The translations under genes were made by a program, and so were the position numbers. Positions 34,801-45,554 of a stretch of 64,000 bases of DNA are shown here, piece after piece; the stretch's first letter is position 1, and every line of letters begins with the position of its first letter. Source of the DNA: Pegoplata infirma (Eukaryota; Arthropoda; Insecta; Diptera; Anthomyiidae). Below the pieces are notes generated by a model, which did no database searches, was not told the DNA's origin, and worked only from the letters and a program-made list of their open reading frames with translations. The stretch lies in NCBI GenBank assembly GCA_963921195.1, contig OY992539.1, forward strand, positions 40,938,299 through 41,002,298, given 5' to 3'.

Positions 34801-34935
34801 TTTATAGAAAATTTTTTGTTATCGATATCTATAGAATTTTTTAAAGAAAATTTTTTGATATTGATAGAATTTTCTATAGAAATTTTTTTGTTATCGTTAT
34901 CGATAGAATTTTGTGCAGAAAAATTTGTATACAAA
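31817..34935 (-). repeat. 39-bp satellite array, right, inverted relative to left
   Basis: Same unit as the left array but in reverse orientation (TTTTTG spacer on the plus strand), roughly 79 units. The first ~400 bp and last ~170 bp are diverged. The core is homogeneous and contains a 493-bp higher-order duplication marked by two consecutive 33-bp units, a GAATCTTC variant and two 38-bp units (compare 33,761 with 34,254). Frames of 627, 157 and 149 codons are periodic artefacts. Confidence 0.98.
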
Positions 34936-35430
34936 ATTGTTTGCTGTGGGTTAAAGTATGTTTAAACTAACTGTCAAATGCATTGTTATTACATCAGGTG
35001 TGTACTTGTGTGTTAATAATAATTTTTTTTTTATTTCTAAAATGACATCAAGGATTATCGTTTCCAGTTGTTTATTTGTTTTCTAAACAAAAATAAAAAG
35101 TTTATTAAAAAATGTTATTTGTAGTAAAAAAAAAATAGAACTAAAACTCTTCTGTTTAAATAGAGATAAATTTTTACATTTTTGAACACAGTTAAAAATT
35201 GCATTAGAAATATAAATCTAGCTTTAAATAAACTAAACTTTTCTTTTTTATTTGAGTTTTGAAGAAAAAGTTAATTTAACATAAAGTTTTTATAATATTT
35301 AAATGTGAGAACTTTTGAGGAATTTAATTTATGAGTAGTTTAAATTTGTTAAATAACATGGTAATAATTCTATTGAAGTTGTTGTGGAAAATTTAAAAAT
35401 TGCATAAAATAAACTTTTTAGAAATGTGTT
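34936..35430. other. AT-rich DNA without features
   Basis: Separates the satellite from the 15-bp minisatellite. No frame, repeat or element end recognised. Confidence 0.5.
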
Positions 35431-38400
35431 TTTTTAGAAATTTACCTTTTCAAATGAACTTTTTAGAAATGTAGTTTTTTTAAAATACAAATGCAAAATG
35501 CACTTTTTCAGAAGGTACTTTTTAGGTATGTGATTTTTTAAAAAGTACTTTTTAGATAAAAATTACTTATAAGAAATGTGCTTTTAAGAAATGTCCTTTT
35601 TTGAAATGTCCTTTTTAGAAATGTATTTTTTTCGGAATTTACTTTCAGATGTACTTTTTAGAAATGTACTATTTTATAGTGTACTTTTTTTTTTGGGGCC
35701 TCGTAGCTAGTTGGTAGCGTGCTAGCCTTTAACGTGGGGGTCGTGGGTTCGATTCCCACCAGAATCCTTGGTTTTTTCGCTACAACGAGACGACGGTCAT
35801 TGTCACCAGTTCTCGGTTAGGTTGAATTTATTAAAAATGAGTTGTAAATAAATAGAAAGAATAAATAAAAATAATTGATCATGTGATCAAACTATTATAG
35901 TGTACTTTTTTTGATATGTTCATTGCCGAAATGCACCTTTTAAATATGTTCTTTGCAGATGTTTTTTTTTTTTAATGTAATTCAAATGTACGTTTGCTAA
36001 ACGTACTTTTTAGAAATGTACTTTTTCAAAATGTATTTTTAAGAAGTGTTCTTTTTAGAATTGTACCTTTTTAAAAGGATCTTTTTAAAATGTACTTTTT
36101 AGAAATGCACTTTTTAGAAATGTACTTTTTAGAAATGCACTTTTAAGAAATGTACTTTTTAGAACTGGTTTTTCACAATTAACTTTTTAGAAATATTCTT
36201 TTGAATATATCCCATTTAGAAATGTCCTTTTTAAAAATGTAACTTTTAGAAATGTACTTTTTAGAAATGTACTTTTTAGAAATATTCTTTTGAATATGTC
36301 CCTTTTAGAAATGTTCTTTTCAGATATGTAATTTTTAGAAATGTACATTTTAGAAATGCACTCTGTGGACTTTTCAGAACTGTACTTTTTAGAAATGTAC
36401 TTTTTAGAAATTTTCTTTTAAAAAAAGTTCTTTTTAGAACTGTGTTTTTTTAAAATGTACTTTTTAGAAATATTCTTTTGAATTTATCCTTTTTAGAAAT
36501 GTAATTTTTAGAAATGTACTTTTTAGAAATGTACTTTTTAGAAATGCACTTTTTAGAAATGCCCTTTTTAGAAATATTCTTTTAGATATGTCCCTTTTAG
36601 AAATGTTCTTTTTGGAAATGTAATTTTTAGAGATGTACTTTTTAGAAATGTACTTTTTAGAAATGCTCTTTTTAGAACTGTACTTTTTAGAACTGTACTT
36701 TTTAGAAATTTACTTTTTATAAATATACTTTTTAGAAATGTACTTTTTACAAATGCACTATTTAGAACTGTACTTTTTAGAAATTTACTTTTAAGAAATG
36801 TACTTTTTAGAACTGTGTTTTTTTCAAAATGTACTTTTTAGAAATATTCTTTTGAAGATATCCTTTTTAGAAATGTAATTTGTAGAAATGTACTTTTAAG
36901 AAATGTACTTTTTAGAAATCTACTTTTTAGAAATGCACTTTTTAGAAATATTCTTTTAGAAATATTATTTTTAGAAATGTAATTTTTAGAAATGTACTTT
37001 TTAGAACTGTTCTTTTTAGAAATTTACTATTTAGAGATGTACTTTTTAGAAAAGTACTTTTTAAAAATGCACTTTTTAGAAGTATACTTTTTTGAAATGT
37101 ACTTTTAAGAAATGTACTTTTTAAAACTGTGTTTTTTCAAAATGTAATTTTTAGAAATGTACTTTTTAGAAATGTACTTTTTAGAAATGTACTATTTAGA
37201 AATTTCTCTTTTAGAAATGTATTTTTTAGAAATGTACTTTTTGGAAATGTACTTTTTAGAACTGTACTTTTTAGAACTTTACTTTTTAGAAATGTACTAT
37301 TTAGAAATTTCTCTTTTAGAAATGTATTTTTTAGAAATGTACTTTTTGGAAATGTACTTTTTAGAACTGTACTTTTTTGAAATGTACTTTATAGAAATTT
37401 AATTTTTAGAAGTGTACTTTTTATACGTGTACTTTTTAGAAATATTCTTTTGAATATGTCCCTTTTAGAAATGTTCTTTTTAGAAATGTACTTTTTAGAA
37501 ATGTACTTTTTAGAAATGCACTTTTTAGAACTGTACTTTTTAGAAATGTATTTTTTAGAATTTTACTTTTTAGAAGTGTACTTTTTAGAAATATTCTTTT
37601 GAATATGTCCCTTTTAGAAATGTTCTTTTTAGAAATGTATTTTTTAGAAATGTGCTTTTTAGAAGTGTACTTTTTAGAAATGCACTTTTTAGAAATGTAC
37701 TTTTTAGAAATGTACATTTTAGAAATTTACTTTTAAGAAATGTACTTTTTAGAACTTTGTTTTTTCAAAATGTGCTTTTTAGAAATATTTTTTTGAATAT
37801 ATCCTTTTTAGAAACGTCCTTTTTAGAAATGTTATTTTAAGAAATGTACTTTTTAGAAATGCACTTTTTAGAACTGTACTTTTTAGAAATGCACTTTTTA
37901 GAACTGTACTTTTTAGAAATGTACTTTTTAGAAATATGTTTTTTCAAAATGTAAATTTTTAGAAATGTTCTTTTTAGAAATGTACTTGTTAAAAATTTAC
38001 TTTTTAGAAATGTACATTTTAGAAATGTACTTTTTTGAAATGTCCTTTTTTAAATATCCTTTTTGGAAATGTACTTTTTAGAAATGTACTTTTTAGAAAT
38101 GTACATTTTAGATATTTACTTTTTAGAAATGTACATTTTAGAAATGTACTTTTTAAAAATGTCCTTTTTGTAAATGTACTTTTTAAGAATGTACTTTTTA
38201 GAAATGTACTTTTTAGAAATTTCCTTTTTAGAAATGTAATTTTTAGAAACGTACTTTTTAGAAATTTACTTTTTAGAAATATTCTATTGAATGTGTTTTT
38301 TCAAAATGTACTTTTTAGAAATATTCTTTTGCATATGTCCTTTTTAGAAATTTCCTTTATAGAAATGCAGTTTTTAGAAATGTACTTTTTAGAAATGCAC

Positions 38401-39480
38401 TTTGTAGAACAGTTCTTTTTAGAAATTTACTTTTTAGAGATGTACTTTTTAGAAAAGTACTTTTTAAAAATGCACTTATTAGAAGTGTACTTTTTATAAA
38501 TGTACTTTTTAGAAATGCACTTTTTAGAAATGTACTTTTTAGAAATGTCCTTTTCAGAAATGTAATTTTTAGAACTGTACTTTTTAGAAATGTACTTTTC
38601 AGAAATGTACTTTTTAGAAAAGTGCTATTTAAAAATTTACTTTTTAGATATGTACTTTTTAGGAATGTACTTTTTAGAAATGAACTTTTTAGAAATGTAC
38701 TTTTTAGAAAATGTACTTTTTAGAAATTTACTTTTTATCATTTACTTTTTAGACATGTACTTTTTAGAAATGTACTTTTTTTAAATGACCTTTTTAGAAA
38801 TGTACTTTTTAGAAATGTAATTTTTAGAAATGCGGTTTCAAAATGAATTTTTAAGAAGTGTTCTTTTAGAATTGTACCTTTTCAAAATGTACTTTTTAGA
38901 AATGTACTTTTTAGAAATGTACGTTTAAGAAATGTACTTTTAAGAACCTTGTTTTTTCAAAATGTACTTTTTAGAAATATTCTTTTGAATATATCCTTTT
39001 TAGAAATGTCCTTTTTAGAAATGTAATTTTTAGAAATGTACTTTTTAGAAATGTACTTTTTAGTAATGTACTTTTTAGAAATGTACTTTTTAGAAATATT
39101 CTTTTGAATATGTCCCTTTTAGAAATGTTCTTTTTAAAAATGTAATTTTTAGAAATGTGCTTTTTAGAAATGTACTTTTTAGAAATGTACTTTTTAGAAA
39201 TGTACTTTTTAGAAATTTACTTTTTAGAAATGTACTTTTTAGAAAAGTACTTTTTAAAAATGTACTTTTTCGATATGTACTTTTTAGAAATGTACTTTTT
39301 AGAAATGTACTTTTTAGAAATGTACTTTTTAGAAATGCACTTTTTAGTAATGTATTTTTTAGAAATGTACTTTTTAGAAATTTACTTTTTAGAAATGTAC
39401 TTTTTAGATATGGACTTTTTTGAAGTGTCCTTTTAAGAAATGTAATTTTTAAAAATGCGATTGTAAGAAATGTTTTTATC
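35430..39480 (+). repeat. Minisatellite, 15-bp unit ACTTTTTAGAAATGT
   Basis: About 4 kb of degenerate 15-bp units, with recurrent longer segments marked by AAATATTCTTTTGAATATGTCC (at about 36,275, 37,440, 37,585, 39,085 and elsewhere), indicating amplification in larger blocks. Because 15 is divisible by 3, it produces repetitive frames reading LFRNV or FLEMY on one strand and FLKST on the other. None has independent evidence of translation. A SINE interrupts it at 35,692-35,894. Confidence 0.95.
35692..35894 (+). mobile_element. tRNA-derived SINE, family A, copy 3
   Basis: Head GGGGCCTCGTAGCTAGTTGG.. with T-arm GTGGG-TTCGATT-CCCAC, body CCAGTTCTCGGTTAGGTTGAA, tail ending TTGATCATGTGATCAAAC. 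Flanked by an exact 18-bp duplication TTATAGTGTACTTTTTTT (35,674-35,691 and 35,895-35,912) that consists of minisatellite sequence, so the insertion post-dates local array growth. Very similar to copy 1, suggesting recent activity. Confidence 0.92.
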
Positions 39481-40169
39481 AATATTTTGTGAACGAATTA
39501 GTGGGAATTGTTTCAGATGTTGTTTAATTTGAATTTTTTTTTGTCCAAAATATCTAAAATTTTAATAATTACTTTACTTCAATAGGAAATTTTTAAAAAT
39601 TTTATGGTTAGAAAGTCATTTTATAAAAAAACTTTATATCTATAATTTCCTTTTCATTTCCCAATAAATAAAATTTATGATGCTTGATTACATTTCATTG
39701 CAACAAATTAACTATAATTAAAGTTTTTTTTTTTTTTTTTTTGCAAGAAAAAGAAAAACCATTAATATTTTTTAAAAACCCCTATTATGAAAATTTTCAT
39801 CATCATCATTGTAATTATGATCGTCATAACAGCTTGTCATTGAATTGAAAGATACTATTAATAGTGAACTGCAAATGGCTAGAAGTTAAAGACAACAAAA
39901 AAAGATATTAAAAGGCAAAAAAAAAAAAATTAAGAAAAAAAACTAAATGTTAAACAAATAACCACAAATCGACCATAAAACTGGTTTAGAAATATAACAA
40001 GCAAGTAGCTTTAGCTACAACTAAAACGATAATGTTGATATAAAACAAGTAGAATTACAAAAAATTAAATTACAACGAATATTTTAAGCACTTCCTTAAA
40101 CAAGGATGGTGGCAACAGATAATTTAAAAAAAATCTTTAAAAGGATTGCAAGGATAAAAACTAGACTTT
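39481..40169. other. AT-rich DNA without gene
   Basis: Only homopolymer runs (T run at 39,726-39,742, A runs near 39,920) and a CATCATCATCATTG microsatellite near 39,800. No supported feature. Confidence 0.5.
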
Positions 40170-40480
40170 ACTGAAAGAATTTTGTTCGTTACAGTTATGA
40201 AAGGTATCCTACAATCTATGAAAAATTCATTAAAAGTGAGCCAACTATTTTTTTTATTGGATGTCAGAATTATTTAAAAAATTGATGAAAAATTTCATTG
40301 AAATAATGAAAATGTTCATACATTTAATGACAAAGTTTCATATGAATAAAATTCATAAAATCAATGATTATTTTTGCAAATGCACTGAAATTTTTTATAA
40401 ATTTTATGAAAAAATTTATAGTCAATATAAAAAAATCATTGATCGAATAAAAAAAATCCAGTCTTTTCAAAACAGGCCAT
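40170..40480 (+). repeat. Partial copy of the CACTGAAAGAAT element
   Basis: Starts ACTGAAAGAATTTTGTTCGTTACAG and contains many ATGAAAATTCAT / TTCATAG-type blocks shared with 41,041-41,180 and 42,770-42,973. The far end is not found, so it is probably truncated. The 77-codon frame inside has no recognisable motif. 40,481-41,040 is AT-rich with nothing recognised. Confidence 0.5.
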
Positions 40481-41299
40481 ATAAATCCCTATAAATTGGT
40501 CCCTGGTGTGTTCCTTAAAATAAATATCTTTTTTTTGCTTACAATTAGTAATTCCTCATCCAAGTGTTTGTTTTACAAACTGAATAACAAACCCACTAAA
40601 AACCCCCTCCCGATGTAGGGTATGCAAAAAAGAAGAAAAACGTGAAAATATTTTTGCAAACTTAAAAGGAAAAGGAATTGTATAAAAGCCACGTTTATTT
40701 TAGTATTTATTTTTTTTTTCTCTCCAGCTCTTTGAAAAATGTATGAGCTCATAGACTAAAAAAAAATAAATAAATCCACTTGCACTTTCATTAAACACAT
40801 AAAGTATTGTGTGGAAAAGTGTAGATATAAAAAAACAACTTGATGCTATAGTAACTGGGGAAGGTGTGCGAATAAAACTAATTTGTATTTAAAAAATGTA
40901 AAATTTAAAAAATAAAACATTTTTTTAAATAAAAATGTAAACATTGATCATTAAAATGTAATTTTTTTGTATGTTAGAAAAGTTTTTCTTTTGATTTTGA
41001 ACGTACATGCAAATTTTTATTCTCCTAGTCCTAAAACGTACACTGAAAGAATTTTGTTCATTACAGCTATTAAAACGTACATTGATTCTATGAAAAAAAA
41101 ATCATTAGAAGTGAGCCAATGACGCCCTTCATAGAATCTATGAAACAAATTCATAGAAACCAGAAAATGTTCATAGGCTATGGAAAAAAAAATTATTATT
41201 CAATTCTATTTTTATTTATTTTATCATTTCAATTTTATTTTTTTTTATTTCTATTTATTTTTATTATTTTATTTACAATTTTTTATTTTTAAAAATTTA

Positions 41300-41396
41300 T
41301 ATGTTGTTTTAACTTATCCCCATCGAGATTCGAACATAGAACCTGCTGTTCGTGAAGCTTAGTCTCTAGCCACTTAGCTAAATTATATAAACAAGT
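41300..41396 (-). mobile_element. tRNA-like SINE head, family D (reverse)
   Basis: Reverse complement: ATTTAGCTAAGTGGCTAGAG (A-box-like), GTTCGTGAAC.., then GTTCTATGTTCGAATCTCGATGG (B-box-like GTTCGAATC). Acceptor pairing is absent. An A/T-rich tail follows on the minus strand. One copy in the window. Confidence 0.55.
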
Positions 41397-41565
41397 AACA
41401 ACACTTAAAATCAATTTTGATTAATATTCTGCTAACATATTGAGTTTGTGTCTATGCTCTGTCACAATGCTCTGCCAAAAGCTGTATGTGTGTTTGTAGA
41501 ACACAAATATTTTGTGTTTTTACAAAAATGAAGCGTTTAAAACCAAGCGTTAGTTAGCGAGATTT

Positions 41566-42665
41566 TTCTTCTTTGGTGGCGCTGATAGCTAAGGCGCACA
41601 GTGGCCGAAACACCCAATCTAGCGGCACTTAATTCGGAGATGTAAAATAATAAAGCCCAATGCATATTTGTGATAATAAAACTAATAAAGAATTTAATTT
41701 TTAACCATATTTATTTATTTCAGTGTTTTTATGTATTTTGGGAAATTTATGTGAATATCGGGAGACTGGTCTGTATGAGGACTAGAAGTTAAAATGTTCC
41801 GATTCTGTTAAAATTTAAAGTGATTATTTATGGCTACAAAAAACATTTAACAATCGAATTTCAAGAGGATATTTGTTAAAATACTATTGTTAGGGCTTTT
41901 TAAGTAAAACTGGAAGGGGAAATTAACATGGGGGCTATGGAATAACATGGACCGATTTTGTCAAAAACTTAATAGGTTTTGTTCTTTCGATAAAAAATCT
42001 TAAATTTCAAATTTTAGCCAAATCGATTGAAAATTGTGGTCTGTATCGCGATTATACTGTTTATTTGGACAGCAGTTGGACCCTAAAAAACAGAACAACT
42101 TGCGCGAACTAGCACGCCAAACTGAAACGTCACAACAAAAATAACCCAAAATAATAAACAAAACAGGAATTGGACCGAATACGATCGAATTTCAAAAGTT
42201 GCAGTCCATGAAATTATAGTTTATATTACAAATGTAAACTACTATAATGAACAAATAATAAACTAGATACACACAGGCCACAAACATTTATTTTTTAGTT
42301 AAAACATACCTTTTACTTTCAATTAAAACTTTTTGGCCCAAAATGAATAAACAATTGACTTAAAAGTGTCAAGAAAAACTCACTGAGTAATTATGCCCCA
42401 AATTCCTTTAATACACTTGCTGCAGAAAATGCATATTTGATAGCTTACAGCTGTGAGAATATTGAAAGCAAAACAAAAGTAAAAACGTAAATTTTTTCTG
42501 TAAAGTATAGGTAAACGATTCAGTGCAAAAACATTTATCGATCTTAATTTTTAAATTTTGACTTAAGCGCCGCTAGATCAGTGATTTCGGCCACAGTGAG
42601 GCGTCGACAATTACCACTTCAGCCGGTAGGTCTTGGGTTCGAGCCCCGGTCAGGGCAGCAATGAC
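41566..42665 (+). mobile_element. tRNA-derived SINE, family B, copy 2, split by a Transib-type element
   Basis: Left piece 41,566-41,596 (TTCTTCTTTGGTGGCGCTGATAGCTAAGGCG) and right piece 42,599-42,665 (TCGACAATTACCACTTCAGC, GGTAGGTCTTGGGTTCGAGCCCC) rejoin into a continuous tRNA-like head with a strong B-box GGTTCGAGCCC. The split point carries the 5-bp duplication AGGCG. The downstream region is T-rich, as in copy 1 at 15,906. Confidence 0.8.
41597..42598. mobile_element. Nonautonomous Transib-type element, TSD AGGCG
   Basis: 1,002 bp. The left end starts CACAGTGGCCGAAAC, and the right end read inwards starts CACTGTGGCCGAAAT. Both continue with a shared ATCTAGCGGC(A/G)CTTAA block. Exact 5-bp duplication AGGCG at 41,592-41,596 and 42,599-42,603. 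A CACWRTG start plus a 5-bp duplication is the known signature of Transib transposons. No transposase-like frame was found inside. Confidence 0.85.
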
Positions 42666-43427
42666 ATTTTTTTATGTTTTTTTTATTTTTTTTATTTTTT
42701 TAATAAATTTATTCAACTATTTTAATTATTGTAACATTATTTTAATTCTTAAAAAAATTAAAAGGCATTTTGGTGGCATTTTCTTCTATGAATGACATTC
42801 ATTAATTCTATGAATTTTTTCTATGGATTTAATAAAATCTATGAATGAAATTCTATGAAATATTTCAGAATACTAATGAATATTCATTCAGCCAATGAAT
42901 TGTTTCATAGATTCTATGAATTTGGTTTTATGATATTTGTTCATAGATATAATGAACAATAATTCTTTCAGTGTGTGTGTACAAATTTGAGTCCAATCGC
43001 AAATAAATTGACCCAATCGGAATAATGTGAAAATTAAAAAAAAAATATGTCTTGCGACACATCATATTTAATTATTTTGATGCGCTGAACACAAGTGTAA
43101 AAAAAATAAATTCGGTCAAACGGTTTTCGACGTTTTTTTCTACGTTTAAGAATTTTTTTTAAAAAAATCTCAAAATTTCTTTCACTTGAAATTTTCATGA
43201 AGCTTAAGATTTTAATTTAAAATTAATTTGAGCCAAATCCGATCATTTAGATCAAAACTTTGTTTTGTTTAGAAACTTTTTACCAAAAACTCTAAACTTT
43301 AATCGAAGGACCTATTGCGTTGAAATGGTCTGATTTGACTCAAATTAAGTTTAAATAAATTTTTGACTCATGCTCTATGAAATAGTCAATGGAAAAACAT
43401 TTTTAAGTTTTTTTTTTTAAACCGTTG

Positions 43428-44191
43428 CACAGTGCCACATTTGGCCAATCTAGTACGACAAAAATAAAAAAAAAAAGTTCCCCGATTTCATGATTTGTTT
43501 GTATGTATTATAAAACATTCCTAATTGCACGGAAATAATCATAAAAGATCGATAATTCTGCTCGTTATTAAGAGGTGGGTGCATAAAATAGCATCTTATA
43601 AAATCCTGTAATTAGTGTACATTATTTCGCTTTAATTAAGTCGAGTTTAAACTGTTGTAACTTTTTAACAAAAAAATATATTTACACTCTTTTTTGGTAA
43701 TTTTAAAGGATATTTAAATGCTTTAATTAATGTCTTTTCTTTTTCTTATTTTTTTGAAAATTTTTGAAAAGAAAATTATATATATATTTTTTTGGTGGAA
43801 TAGAACTTTTGTTTTTGGTCCGCATTGGTCGCCCTACTTTTTCAGACATATTGACCAATATCCATAGTTCTTATTTCAATGGCTAACTTTTGCGACCGTC
43901 AGCGACGCCGAATACAGTCGGGCGATCTATTAACCTCGTTTTTACATAGTTTTTAAACATATTTTTAAAAAGTGGGCGTGGCAGTTGTCTGACTGCCCCC
44001 AATTTTTGCGATATTATTTCTACAGTCATTAAGAGTATATGAACCAAATTTAAAGACGTTTTAACGAGTGGGCGTGGCCCTTAACCAGCCTCCCATATTT
44101 TGTATAATGTTTTTTTTTCAGAGTCAAAACGAAGACAATATAAATAAAATTGGATTTTTGTCGTCCTAGATTACCTAAATGTGGCACTGTG
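43428..44191. mobile_element. Nonautonomous Transib-type element, TSD CGTTG
   Basis: 764 bp. Left end CACAGTGCCACATTTGGCCA, right end read inwards CACAGTGCCACATTTAGGTA, then both AATCTAG. Exact 5-bp duplication CGTTG at 43,423-43,427 and 44,192-44,196. The interior includes AAAGTGGGCGTGGCAG and GAGTGGGCGTGGCCC segments but no transposase. 42,974-43,422 before it is AT-rich DNA with no gene. Confidence 0.88.
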
Positions 44192-44205
44192 CGTTGTGCC
44201 GATTT

Positions 44206-44700
44206 TAATTATACCATACACCACTCTGTGGTAGAGTGTATAATGACTTTGTGGTGATCATTGTAACTACCCGAAATATTGGTCCTAGACCCACTTCCAA
44301 GTATACCGATGGGCTCTGAATAACTTTTTAAGTCATTCTAGCAATGTCCGTACGTCCGTACGCTTGTCCGTGCGTCCATCTAAACATTGTAAACCGATAC
44401 AGGTCGCAATTATCAATCTATTTATAAAATAAGCTTTTAATTTGAAAATTAAGCTTTGTTTGGCCTAAGGACAAAACCTATTGAAATTGGAAAAAATCGG
44501 TCAATGGTTAGACCTAGCTCCCATACAAAGGTCCGCTTTAATTTTGGCTTAAGTGACTCTAATAACCGTTTTATAATAGATAATAATTTGGCAGGTAAAC
44601 ATTTTTTGTATTCGATAATCACCCGATATTCACATAAATCTCTCAAATTTCATGAAAATAGAAAAAAATTTATTAAAATATTCTTTTTATGTGTTTAACG
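44206..44700 (+). mobile_element. DINE-1-like Helitron remnant (5' part)
   Basis: Begins with a diverged terminal hairpin (ATACCATACACCACTCTGTGG..GTGTATAAT), then CCCGAAATATTGGTCCTAGACCC and a GTCCGTACGTCCGTACG microsatellite near 44,345-44,375, then a CTCCCATACAAAGGTCCGC block typical of fly DINE copies. It continues across the CCGGGAATA repeat, possibly resuming at 45,240-45,400. Confidence 0.65.
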
Positions 44701-44704
44701 TATA

Positions 44705-45235
44705 CTAGTGCCTACGGTCAGTACCGTAGTACCGGGAATAGCGGTATTCCCGGTTCTTGGTATTACCGGGAAATGGTACCGGTTTCCCGGTTCTTAAATT
44801 ATTCCCGGTATTCCCGGGAATACCGTTATTCCCGGTTCCTGTTCTGACGTTATTACCGGTATTCCCGGGACTACCGGTAGGTATATTATGTAAAATTTTG
44901 TGCAATTAAAATTTTTTCTTCGATTTTACCAAAAAAAATACAAAACATGTGAAAAACACCATTTCCATTTTTTTTATGAATTTAAGAAAAAAAATAGTTA
45001 CATGATTTTTAAAAAATTTTATAAACACAACTAATTATTTCTGAAATACTGATTAAATGGTGTAAATTAAATATTTTATAGTATAGTATTTTTTTTGTTT
45101 TTTGAGAACCGGTACCAGGATCAGAACCGGGAATACCGGAATTCCCGGGAATATATCTAGAACCGGGAAACCGGTACCAGAACCGGGAATACTGGTATTC
45201 GCGGTAATACCGTCAACCGGGAAATGGTGGGAACT
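44705..45235. repeat. GC-rich CCGGGAATACCGG repeat in two inverted clusters
   Basis: 44,715-44,880 and 45,105-45,230 are built from units such as ACCGGGAATACCGG, GGTACCGGTTTCCCGG and ATTCCCGGGAATACCG, with the two clusters roughly inverted around a 220-bp AT-rich spacer. Many units are themselves palindromic (CCCGGG, ACCGGT, GGTACC). Base composition is sharply different from the rest of the window. Frames on both strands reading NTGN or GIPG are periodic artefacts. Confidence 0.85.
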
Positions 45236-45554
45236 AACGTGCACTTTATCGGACCATTTTTGGACTCAGGCTCCATATGAAAATTTTGCCCAATATTCAG
45301 TCAAAGAGGTTTATTGGCAACAAATAGGAGCATTTTTTCACTCAAAATTGGTTTGTGAGTGTTTTTTACACTTATTCAAGATTTAACAAGAAGATAGATC
45401 CATCGGTCCATGTTTTAACTTAGAATATAATTATAACTTATAATTATAATTTTCTTACTAGTTTTGAATGTGTTGTCGGCAGCTTACGGAAGTTGCCACC
45501 ATCAGCGCCTTTCGATTGTTACTCTTAACTCGTGTCAAATTAAAATTAGCTTTT

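Larger units (their letters stand above)
41041..42973. mobile_element. TIR element with CACTGAAAGAAT ends carrying SINE and Transib insertions
   Basis: Left end CACTGAAAGAATTTTGTTCA pairs with the right end read in reverse (CACTGAAAGAATTATTGTTC). Subterminal parts contain repeated ATTCTATGAA / TTCATAGA palindromic blocks. The interior has been invaded by a reverse SINE (41,300-41,396) and a family B SINE split by a Transib-type element (41,566-42,665). No transposase seen. Superfamily unknown. Confidence 0.7.

Noticed and set aside
27099..34935. CRISPR-like regular repeat array
   Set aside because: There are no variable spacers, the units are directly contiguous, and the surrounding DNA is a fly-type eukaryotic genome.
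37129..39482. Open frames of 60-154 codons reading LFRNV, FLEMY or FLKST repeats
   Set aside because: These follow directly from the 15-bp minisatellite and overlap each other on both strands.
44449..44698. Overlapping 65- and 80-codon frames on opposite strands
   Set aside because: Both lie in the DINE-like remnant with no recognisable protein motif; mutual overlap argues against either.
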